Shown: positions 1 to 5,521 of the stretch, in pieces | Numbering within the stretch: position 1 is the stretch's first letter | Layout of the letters: each line of letters opens with the position of its first letter | DNA from: Planctomycetaceae bacterium UBA4732 | GTDB taxonomy: Bacteria; Planctomycetota; Planctomycetia; Gemmatales; Gemmataceae | Direction of reading: 5' to 3' | DNA length: 5,521 nt | Assembly (NCBI GenBank): GCA_002404095.1 | Contig: DHJA01000185.1 | Location: 8,594-14,114 of the forward strand | The notes under the pieces: generated by a model | Databases searched by the model: none | What the model was told of the DNA's origin: nothing | The model's input: the letters and a program-made list of their open reading frames with translations, nothing else | Translations under genes and position numbers: made by a program

Positions 1-77
1 AAGTTGGGAACTTGCCGCCGCGTCCCGTTAATGCCTTTGACGACCGGCGGTTCGCGCCGGGGTGGTCGAGGTGTTGT
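1..77. other. Non-coding tail downstream of the response regulator
   Basis: No gene with recognisable features lies between the window edge and the regulator stop codon. The only structure seen is the small hairpin at 44-60. The +1 minus-strand frame relative to the regulator is open across the whole stretch to the window edge, so part of it could be coding if the A7 run at 121-127 were miscounted or slippery. No family is recognisable in that frame. Confidence 0.4.
44..60 (-). terminator. Small GC hairpin after the regulator gene, weak terminator candidate
   Basis: A perfect 6-base stem (CCGGCG / CGCCGG) with a 5-base loop begins 17 bases past the response regulator stop codon in the direction of transcription. 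No T-tract follows it (the next minus-strand bases are TCGTCAAAGG), so it does not meet the usual form of an intrinsic terminator. It may only be a chance GC palindrome. Confidence 0.2.
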
Positions 78-620
78 TCAGCGCGTTTCGGGGCCGGGGA
101 CGCCACGTATAACAAAGCCCTTTTTTTCCTGGTAGGACGCTTCGAGATCACGCCATCCGGCATTCTCCAGACAGTCGAGCCTTTCCCGAGCGTCAGCAAG
201 GCCCAGGCCCGATGCGGCTACTGGCCTCGGTCGCCGCACTTGCTCGTGGACGAGCCGGAGGATGCGTTCCGGGTCGAACGGTTTGGTCAGGTACGTCTCG
301 AATCCAGCTTCATGCGCCTCTTCGCGCGATGAGGCGTCCGAACGCCCGGTCAAACAGTGGATGTGAACATCACGCATGTTGGGGTCGGAGCGCAGCTGGC
401 GGGCGACGGAAAAGCCGTCCAATCCAGGCATTCCCAGATCAAGAATGGCGCAGCGCGGGGAGAAACGCTTGGCCATCTCAACCGCCGTGGGACCGTCATC
501 GGCCTCGGCGCAGTGATAGCCTTCATCTTCCAGGAAGTGGCACAGACTCTGCCGCATGACGGCGTCATCCTCGGCGATCAGGATGTCCACCGAAGTGGGT
601 TCTGCAAGTTGAGCGGTCAT
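78..620 (-). CDS. Response regulator, receiver domain with short C-terminal tail
   Basis: A 180-residue protein whose first ~130 residues form a CheY-like receiver (REC) domain. Such domains accept a phosphoryl group from a histidine kinase and act in the cytoplasm by phosphorylation-dependent binding. The key residues are visible: acidic E17/D18/D19 after strand 1, phosphoacceptor D61 in ILDLGMPGLDG, the switch threonine T91 in CLTG, and K113 followed by P114. After the domain comes a ~50-residue tail predicted to be partly helical (about 139-168). It matches no DNA-binding, GGDEF, HD-GYP or enzymatic output domain I know, so the target is unknown and the protein may act by protein contact. 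The start is supported by GGAGG nine bases upstream. No kinase gene is in the window. The coding strand has an A AAA AAG heptamer near the 3' end. The REC assignment is secure; the exact C-terminus is less so. Confidence 0.93.
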   Translation of the reverse strand: MTAQLAEPTSVDILIAEDDAVMRQSLCHFLEDEGYHCAEADDGPTAVEMAKRFSPRCAILDLGMPGLDGFSVARQLRSDPNMRDVHIHCLTGRSDASSREEAHEAGFETYLTKPFDPERILRLVHEQVRRPRPVAASGLGLADARERLDCLENAGWRDLEASYQEKKGFVIRGVPGPETR

Positions 621-629
621 TGGCGTCGT

Positions 630-634
630 CCTCC
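630..634 (-). promoter_or_regulatory. Ribosome-binding site of the response regulator
   Basis: GGAGG on the minus strand lies nine bases before the ATG at 620. It is a strong Shine-Dalgarno match and supports this start over the internal ATG at residue 22. Confidence 0.65.
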
Positions 635-690
635 GAAGGGCGCTGTGACGCGGAAAACTGTTTCACTGCAACAAAAGGCGACATGGCTTC

Positions 691-721
691 ACTATACCAG
701 ACGGGAACGCCATATTACCAA
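691..721 (-). promoter_or_regulatory. Candidate sigma-70 type promoter for the response regulator
   Basis: On the minus strand TATAGT (691-696) is preceded directly by TGG (697-699), giving an extended -10 element of the TGN-TATAAT type with one mismatch. A weak -35-like TTGGTA sits at 716-721, 19 bases away, which is longer than ideal; an extended -10 depends less on the -35. The element lies 71 bases before the regulator start codon, in the only intergenic gap where a separate promoter for this gene could be. No start site is known, so this is a motif-based proposal. Confidence 0.42.
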
Positions 722-796
722 AGGCGCTATTAATCCTATGCAGATTCCGTGCCCTGGCAACTATCGAACTGGCAGCCTCATGTCCGCCCCCGCTTC

Positions 797-3700
797 TCAA
801 GGCAACTTCTTCTCCTTCGGCGGCACGATCACGACGGGATACGCCAACGTCTTCGCCTGATTATTGAGACTTTCCAGATCGTATTTCGTCAAATCTTGCC
901 ATTCCTTTTCGTACTTCTCCAACAATTCCGCCTGTTCTTTGTACCCTTCGCGCAAACCCTGCGGCGGCGCGCCGTCGGCGGCTTTAATCATCTCAAACAG
1001 AGCGGCGAGCTGCGAATAAAGCTGAGCGCCGCCCTTTTGGGCGAGGATGTCATAGGCCACCTTCGCCTTGGGGTTGTGCAACTTCTCCTCCAGCGCGTCC
1101 AGCTTGGCGAGGAAATCTTTCGACGCTTTGACCAGCGGCGCCGCCTTGTCGTCGTTCTTAAGTAGCTCGTCGCGGGCCACGATCTGCCGCTTGACCGCTC
1201 GCAATTGCTCGACCGTGCGCGTTAGCTTCGTTATGTCGTCGCGGATTTGCAGCGACAGTCTGAGTTGCTCGGCCGCCGCCATTTCCTTGCTACGCGGATC
1301 GGCTTGTACTTCAATCGTCGTCGTCGCTGACTTGCCGTCCGCCGCCAGCACGAGCGTGTACTTCCCCGGATTCACCAGCGGCCCGATTTTGGGCTTACCG
1401 CCGTCCTGCTTCGCCTTCTTGATGACCTCCGCCCCGTCGTAACGCAAATCCCACGCGACGCGGTGCAGCCCCGCTTCCGTTGGCAAAACGGTTTCCGGCT
1501 TTTTCTTCTCTGAATAGTCGCCTTCCTCGTCCAGGTCCGCTTCCTTCTCGTCCTCGTCTTTCTTGCTGGTCAGTTTGCGCACAAGGGCGCCCTTGTTGTC
1601 AAGGACTGCCAACACCACTTCGCCGGCCGGGTGTTTCTTCAAGTAATAATGTAGAATCGCCCCTTCCGGCGGGTTGTCGGCGCCGCCGCCCGGCGCCACG
1701 TCCGCGAACGAGCCGGAATAGCGGTAACGGTACGCCGGCCGCGCCGGGAAGAGGGCGAGGTCTTTGTCCGCCACGGCCGGCGCCATTTCACGCAGCGGCG
1801 TCAGGTCGTCGAAAATCCACAGCGACCGGCCGTTGGTGGCGATCACCAAGTCGTCGTCCTTCACCACGAGGTCGCTGACGGCCACGGTCGGCAGGTTCAA
1901 CTTCAAGTCCTTCCACGTCGCCCCGTCGTCGGTGCTGAAGGCGACGCCATGCTCCGTGCCGAGATAGAGCATCCCTTTGCGCTTCGGGTCTTCGCGCACC
2001 GCGCGGAGGTAAATTTCCTGCGGCAACTTCGCCGACAAGCTCGTCCACGTCTTGCCGCCGTCGGCCGTCTTGAACAGGTACGGCCGCATGTCGTCCAGCC
2101 GGTGGGCGTCCACGACGACGTAAGCCGTGTCCGCGTCGAATGGCGACGGCGCAACGCAGCAGACCGTGGCCCACTCCGGCAATCCCTTCATGTTGGCCGT
2201 CACGTCGGCCCAAGTCTTGCCGCCGTCGCGGGTGACGTGGAGCAAGCCGTCGTCGCTGCCGGCCCAGATCAGCCCCGCTTGCTTCGGCGATTCAGCCACG
2301 GCAAATATCGTACAATACATCTCCGCGCCGGTGTTGTCGCCGGTGATCGGGCCGCCGGACCATTTCTGCTTGTTCTTGTCGTTGCGCGTCAGGTCGCCGC
2401 TGATCGGCGCCCACGTCTGACCCTGGTCCGACGACTTGAACAGGACATTGCCGGCGTGGTAAATCACCTTCGCGTCATGCGGCGATATCAGGACCGGCGC
2501 CGTCCATTGGAAACGATAGCGCAGCTCCTCGCCGCCGTGGCCGGATGTATCGTAGGGGTAAATGGCGACGTTTTTCACCTGGCGCGTGCGGTGGTCGTAG
2601 CGCGAAAGGTAGCCGGCGTACTCGGTGGCGTAGACGATATTGGGGTCGGCCGGGTCCGGCGCTGTGTAGCCCGCCTCTCCGCCGCCGACCGTGAACCAGT
2701 CGGCCAGGCCGATGCCGTGTTCCTTGAGGCTGTTGCTCGGCCCCTCGGCGGAGCCGATGTCCTGCATACAGCCGGAGACGTAATACGGGACGCGGTTGTC
2801 GGCGGCAACGTGGTAGAACTGGGTGATCGGCAGCGGCGGGGCGTACCACGTCGCGCCGCCGTCGGTGCTTATGTCCACGCCGCCGTCGTTGCTGTCGATG
2901 ATGCGATCAGGGTTCTTCGGGTCGAACCAAATGTCGTGATGGTCGCCGTGATGCGGTCCTTCGACGCGCTTGAGGCTCTTGCCGCCGTCGAGGGTCTTCA
3001 GCAGCGGCACTTGCGGGAACCAGACCACGTCGGCGTTTTTGGGGTGAACGGTCAGCGTCGAGAAGTACCACGCCCGTTGGCGCAGCGCGTGATTGTCGTT
3101 GGCCAGTTCCCATGTGTCGCCGCCGTCGTCGCTGCGGAACAAACCGCCCTTTTCCGCTTCGATAAGGGCGTAAACGCGCCGGCCGTCCGACGGCGCGACG
3201 GCGACGCCGATTTTGCCCCAAATACCCTCCGGTAAGCCTTCGCAACGCTTCTGTCCCGGCGCCGCGTCCTTGTCGGCGTCGGGCGCGTCGGGTTTCGGCG
3301 GCGCTACCAGTTGCGTCCACGAATCGCCGCCATCGCGGGAGACGTAGAGGCCGCTGCCGGGGCCGCCGCTGGTCATCTCCCACGGCCGCCGCCGCGCCTG
3401 CCACAAGCCCGCGAACAGCACTTTGGGGCTGGACGGGTCGAAGCAAACGTCGGACGCGCCGGTGTCCTTGTCTTTGAAAAGCACGCGCTGCCAGGTCTTG
3501 CCGCCGTCGATGGTGCGGTAGACGCCGCGTTCCTCGTTGGGGCCGAAAGCGTGGCCGAACACCGCCGCATAAGCGATATCCGGATTCGTCGGGTGGACGA
3601 TGAGTTTGCCGATCTGACCTTCCTGCTTCCAGACATGGTTCCAGGTCTTGCCGGCGTCCACGGACTTGTAAATGCCGTCGCCGGCCTCGACGTTGCCGCG

Positions 3701-4054
3701 AATGTTGGCCTCGCCGCTGCCGGCGTAGACCACATTCGGGTCGGACGCGGCCACGGCGATGGAGCCGATGCTGGAGATGGGCTGTTCGTCGAAGATCGGC
3801 TTCCAGTGGACGCCGCCGTCGGCCGATTTCCAGACGCCGCCGGCGGAAGCGGCGGCGTAGAAGGTGCGCGGGTCGCCGGGTACGCCGACGGCGCGATCGA
3901 CGCGGCCGCCGGCGGCGGGGCCGATGGAACGAAACTTGAGACGCTTGAACTCGGGAGGGCCGCCTTTGGGTTCGTCGGCGCGGCCCGTGACGGCGAAGGC
4001 CGTGAGGATAAGGAGAAGGAAGACGCGAGACCGGACGGAGGAGGATGCGCTCAT
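797..4054 (-). CDS. Exported Asp-box (BNR/sortilin-like) beta-propeller protein, 1,085 residues
   Basis: A secreted or periplasmic multi-bladed propeller of the family often labelled 'glycosyl hydrolase', 'VPS10 domain' or 'WD40/YVTN/BNR-like repeat' protein. Residues 1-26 look like a Sec signal peptide: arginines, a hydrophobic core (VFLLLILTAFAV) and a likely cut after TGRA. Eleven Asp boxes of the form S/T-x-D-x-G-x-T-W start near 77, 131, 181, 239, 308, 354, 396, 541, 608, 663 and 707; the one at 354 lacks the final Trp. The gap at 404-540 contains a QDIGS/GPSNS segment that, from memory, corresponds to QDNGS in relatives. NGRSLWIFDDLTPL (741-754) closes the propeller part. A charged Lys/Asp/Glu linker (~829-853), a beta-rich segment with VAWDLRYDG (867-874) and a helical end (~925-1066) follow. 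No catalytic site can be assigned, so hydrolase activity is unproven; binding or scaffolding is equally possible. The frame is open up to 4360, but the start at 4054 has a ribosome-binding site and places the signal peptide first. Confidence 0.9.
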   Translation of the reverse strand: MSASSSVRSRVFLLLILTAFAVTGRADEPKGGPPEFKRLKFRSIGPAAGGRVDRAVGVPGDPRTFYAAASAGGVWKSADGGVHWKPIFDEQPISSIGSIAVAASDPNVVYAGSGEANIRGNVEAGDGIYKSVDAGKTWNHVWKQEGQIGKLIVHPTNPDIAYAAVFGHAFGPNEERGVYRTIDGGKTWQRVLFKDKDTGASDVCFDPSSPKVLFAGLWQARRRPWEMTSGGPGSGLYVSRDGGDSWTQLVAPPKPDAPDADKDAAPGQKRCEGLPEGIWGKIGVAVAPSDGRRVYALIEAEKGGLFRSDDGGDTWELANDNHALRQRAWYFSTLTVHPKNADVVWFPQVPLLKTLDGGKSLKRVEGPHHGDHHDIWFDPKNPDRIIDSNDGGVDISTDGGATWYAPPLPITQFYHVAADNRVPYYVSGCMQDIGSAEGPSNSLKEHGIGLADWFTVGGGEAGYTAPDPADPNIVYATEYAGYLSRYDHRTRQVKNVAIYPYDTSGHGGEELRYRFQWTAPVLISPHDAKVIYHAGNVLFKSSDQGQTWAPISGDLTRNDKNKQKWSGGPITGDNTGAEMYCTIFAVAESPKQAGLIWAGSDDGLLHVTRDGGKTWADVTANMKGLPEWATVCCVAPSPFDADTAYVVVDAHRLDDMRPYLFKTADGGKTWTSLSAKLPQEIYLRAVREDPKRKGMLYLGTEHGVAFSTDDGATWKDLKLNLPTVAVSDLVVKDDDLVIATNGRSLWIFDDLTPLREMAPAVADKDLALFPARPAYRYRYSGSFADVAPGGGADNPPEGAILHYYLKKHPAGEVVLAVLDNKGALVRKLTSKKDEDEKEADLDEEGDYSEKKKPETVLPTEAGLHRVAWDLRYDGAEVIKKAKQDGGKPKIGPLVNPGKYTLVLAADGKSATTTIEVQADPRSKEMAAAEQLRLSLQIRDDITKLTRTVEQLRAVKRQIVARDELLKNDDKAAPLVKASKDFLAKLDALEEKLHNPKAKVAYDILAQKGGAQLYSQLAALFEMIKAADGAPPQGLREGYKEQAELLEKYEKEWQDLTKYDLESLNNQAKTLAYPVVIVPPKEKKLP

Positions 4055-4058
4055 GATG

Positions 4059-4063
4059 CTCCC
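4059..4063 (-). promoter_or_regulatory. Ribosome-binding site that fixes the propeller gene start
   Basis: GGGAG on the minus strand ends four bases before the ATG at 4054, a slightly short but usable spacing. Together with the signal peptide directly after this ATG, it decides against the far upstream in-frame start at 4360, which would overlap the permease gene and read through the inverted repeat. Confidence 0.6.
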
Positions 4064-4090
4064 GGATGCAACGACGACGGTTGCGTCGCG

Positions 4091-4155
4091 CGTTTGGCCG
4101 CGACCCGAAGGGGAGCGCTCTTCGCACGCGCTCCCCTTCGGGTCGCGGCTAAACG
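4091..4155. repeat. Near-perfect inverted repeat, REPIN-like, between permease and propeller genes
   Basis: Arms at 4091-4118 and 4128-4155 pair over 28 positions with one mismatch (4096/4150), around a 9-base loop. The inner 22 positions are perfect and each arm carries the word GCCGCGACCCGAAGGGGAGC. The element starts 13 bases after the permease stop codon and ends 37 bases before the propeller start codon. As RNA on the minus strand it would fold into a very stable stem, but no T-tract follows, so a classical intrinsic terminator is unlikely. A mobile-type palindromic element (two head-to-head copies of a short unit), an mRNA-end stabiliser or a transcription attenuator are all possible. 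From memory, near-identical words recur between genes in planctomycete genomes. Confidence 0.8.
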
Positions 4156-4167
4156 TCGCGTCGAACC

Positions 4168-5478
4168 CTACCGCAGCGATTCCAGCGGCTTCAATCGCAT
4201 CGCCGACAAAGCCGGTATCAGTCCGCCTAACGCCCCCATCACCAGCGCGAACCCCAGCCCCGTCGCCAAAATGTATTGGTCCACGACCAGCTTCAACACC
4301 ACGCTCTTGCCGCCGCCCGCCCCGCTGCCCGCGATGCTCGACGCCGTGAAACCGTGGCACAGCGAACCGATGGCGATGCCAAGCAGGCCGCCCAGCACCG
4401 CCAACAACAGCGATTCCAAGAAGAACGACATCAACACTTGCAACGGCGTGTAGCCCAGGATGCGCAACACGCCGATGTCCTTGGTCCGCTGGCTCACGGC
4501 CGCGAACATAGCGTTCATCACGCCGAACACGCCCCCTATCGCCATGATGATGACGATGAAAATGACCGAGTAGAGAAATTGCGCGTTCGTGTTGTTGAGC
4601 TTCTCGAAATAATCCTTCTCGGTCTGAGCCGACACCGCCGGCGTCTTATAATTTTTCGTCAGGTCTTCGGCCACCGTCTTCGCCGTCCCCGCGTCGGCGC
4701 TGCGCAGCACCACGGTGGTGTAAGCCGGCTTGCCGAACATCTCGCCAACCCGGCTCTGCTTGGCCCAAATCTCGGAGTCGAACGTCGATCCCGACGACTT
4801 TAGCACTCCGGTAACGACCCATTTGCGAGGGCCGAGGTCGAAGACGTCGTTCGGCTCAAGGGAAGCCTTATTCCTGTCCTTGCCCATTTCCCGCGCCATG
4901 CCCTCGCCTAGCACCGCTTGAATCGCCTGGGTGCCGTCGGGTAATTCTTGCACTTCGGAAAACCAGGCGCCGCCTTCGTGCAACGGCAGGTTATGGACGC
5001 GGCCCGATAAGACGGGATCCTGCATGCCGCGCACCTGTAGGAAGCGGCGCTGCCGGCCGCCCTTGACCGCGTTGGCGATCGGCTGGTTGACGACGACGTA
5101 GGTTTCCCAGCTCACGAGCTTATGACCGTCCTCGTCGCGGACGATATCGTCGCGGCTGGCGAGTTGCGTAATGTCGCTGGCGCCGAGGTTGCTGAACAGT
5201 TCATCGGTGGCGCCGTCGGCCAGCACCATGACGTTGCCCGGCTGGCCGCTGCCCTGCGTCAACTGGTACAGGCCGTTGACGAACGCCAGCATCACCGTCA
5301 TCAGGCCGATGACGAGGATGAAGGCCATGCCGGTCAGCAAGGTGATGGGCCAGCGCACCACCAGGTTGCGGAGGTTGTAGCGGAGCGGCACCTTGCCGAG
5401 GAATACTAGAACGGCCATCAGCGCCAGAAAGAGCGTAAGCGAACCGAACAGGATTATAGAAAACAGCGATATCGGCAT
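4168..5478 (-). CDS. ABC transporter permease, FtsX/MacB family
   Basis: A 436-residue inner-membrane permease of the type VII (MacB/LolCE/FtsX) ABC superfamily, whose members couple cytoplasmic ATP hydrolysis to work in the periplasm such as lipoprotein release or efflux. The cargo is unknown. Membrane segments are seen at about 4-27, 45-68, 301-324, 348-372 and 400-424, with a large extracytoplasmic MacB-type domain at ~69-300. The FtsX signature is clear: MNAMFAAVSQRTKDIGVLRI (321-340) followed by LGYT, then FFLESLLLAVLGGLLGIAIG (352-371), and the family-typical ending PALSAMRLKPLESLR. The usual four-segment permease starts at about residue 30; the first hydrophobic segment here is extra, and the loop after it (K29, R33, R37, R42) has a positive-inside character. 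AAGAAGG lies seven bases before the ATG. The ATPase subunit is not in the window and could be encoded upstream beyond 5521. The family is certain; the role is not. Confidence 0.93.
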   Translation of the reverse strand: MPISLFSIILFGSLTLFLALMAVLVFLGKVPLRYNLRNLVVRWPITLLTGMAFILVIGLMTVMLAFVNGLYQLTQGSGQPGNVMVLADGATDELFSNLGASDITQLASRDDIVRDEDGHKLVSWETYVVVNQPIANAVKGGRQRRFLQVRGMQDPVLSGRVHNLPLHEGGAWFSEVQELPDGTQAIQAVLGEGMAREMGKDRNKASLEPNDVFDLGPRKWVVTGVLKSSGSTFDSEIWAKQSRVGEMFGKPAYTTVVLRSADAGTAKTVAEDLTKNYKTPAVSAQTEKDYFEKLNNTNAQFLYSVIFIVIIMAIGGVFGVMNAMFAAVSQRTKDIGVLRILGYTPLQVLMSFFLESLLLAVLGGLLGIAIGSLCHGFTASSIAGSGAGGGKSVVLKLVVDQYILATGLGFALVMGALGGLIPALSAMRLKPLESLR

Positions 5479-5485
5479 GGGTCGG

Positions 5486-5492
5486 CCTTCTT
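5486..5492 (-). promoter_or_regulatory. Ribosome-binding site of the permease
   Basis: AAGAAGG on the minus strand lies seven bases before the ATG at 5478. It supports the long form of the protein, including the extra N-terminal membrane segment. Confidence 0.55.
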
Positions 5493-5496
5493 TGGC

Positions 5497-5521
5497 GAGC
5501 CGGGAGCGTAAGCGACCGGAG
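5497..5521. repeat. Short GC-rich dispersed-type repeat at the window edge
   Basis: A 25-base imperfect palindrome with CCGG at both ends of its core (CCGGGAGCGTAAGCGACCGG at 5500-5519... end at the window edge). It lies immediately upstream of the permease ribosome-binding site. It shares the word GGGAGCG, and the GCGACC word, with the large inverted repeat at 4091-4155. I remember this word as a frequent intergenic repeat in planctomycetes, but only one partial view of it exists here, so the call depends on recall. The element may continue past the window. Confidence 0.45.

Larger units (their letters stand above)
621..796. other. Intergenic region between propeller gene and response regulator
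   Basis: This 176-base gap is visibly more AT-rich in its middle (about 655-745) than the flanking genes, as expected for a promoter region. It holds the candidate promoter and the ribosome-binding site of the regulator. A CTGGCA direct repeat occurs at 754-759 and 769-774. I found no T-tailed hairpin that would terminate the propeller gene transcript, so read-through into the regulator is possible. Confidence 0.5.

Noticed and set aside
754..774. CTGGCA direct repeat in the intergenic gap as a possible operator
   Set aside because: Only six bases each, and located behind the candidate promoter with no further copies; not distinguishable from chance.
720..796. Search for an intrinsic terminator after the propeller gene
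   Set aside because: No GC stem followed by a T-run could be found in the direction of transcription.
1949..3235. Long plus-strand open frame of 428 codons opposite the propeller gene
   Set aside because: It is rich in Arg/Ala/Val with no domain, and lies entirely opposite a clearly real gene; GC-rich DNA readily gives such antisense frames.
2051..3509. Four exact copies of CTTGCCGCCGTCG (2051, 2216, 2978, 3497) suggesting a DNA repeat
   Set aside because: Each encodes the Asp-box core DGGK on the minus strand, so the repetition is explained at protein level with shared codon use.
2907..4127. Minus-strand 406-codon frame overlapping the propeller gene
   Set aside because: Extremely Arg-rich translation typical of a frame-shifted shadow of a GC-rich gene; no start signal or domain.
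4055..4360. 102-codon upstream extension of the propeller frame
   Set aside because: It overlaps the permease end in another frame, translates the inverted repeat, and would bury the signal peptide inside the protein.
3311..4453. Plus-strand open frame of 380 codons spanning the gap and both flanking genes
   Set aside because: It reads through the inverted repeat and is antisense to two recognisable genes; its protein is low-complexity Ala/Gly/Asp with no family signal.

Overview
The window holds three complete genes, all on the minus strand, so transcription runs from high to low coordinates. In that order they are an FtsX/MacB-type ABC transporter permease (5478 to 4168), a very large exported beta-propeller protein with Asp-box (BNR/sortilin-like) repeats (4054 to 797), and a short receiver-domain response regulator (620 to 78). 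No rRNA, tRNA, CRISPR array, transposase or phage gene is visible.

The DNA is GC-rich (about 60 % by eye). The permease variant, the roughly 1,085-residue exported propeller family and two short dispersed-type repeats (4091-4155 and 5497-5521) all resemble what I remember of planctomycete genomes (Gemmata/Pirellula relatives). That assignment is inference from recall and was not tested by a search.

Layout. 5479-5521 carries the permease ribosome-binding site and one copy of a short GC-rich repeat, cut by the window edge. The permease lacks an ATPase partner inside the window; one could lie just upstream. The 113-base gap between permease and propeller gene (4055-4167) is mostly a near-perfect inverted repeat of two 28-base arms, the most distinctive non-coding structure here. 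The propeller protein has a signal peptide, eleven Asp-box motifs and a helical C-terminal region. A 176-base gap (621-796) separates it from the response regulator and holds a plausible extended -10 promoter for that gene. 1-77 is non-coding apart from a small hairpin, unless the regulator's frame continues through it.

The three genes have no obvious common pathway. Permease and propeller are both envelope proteins and may be co-transcribed, but the inverted repeat between them argues against tight coupling. The regulator looks like a separate unit. I do not see a convincing new biological system. The items most worth a second look are the REPIN-like inverted repeat, the A7 run with alternative C-terminal frames at the end of the regulator, and the extra N-terminal membrane segment of the permease.
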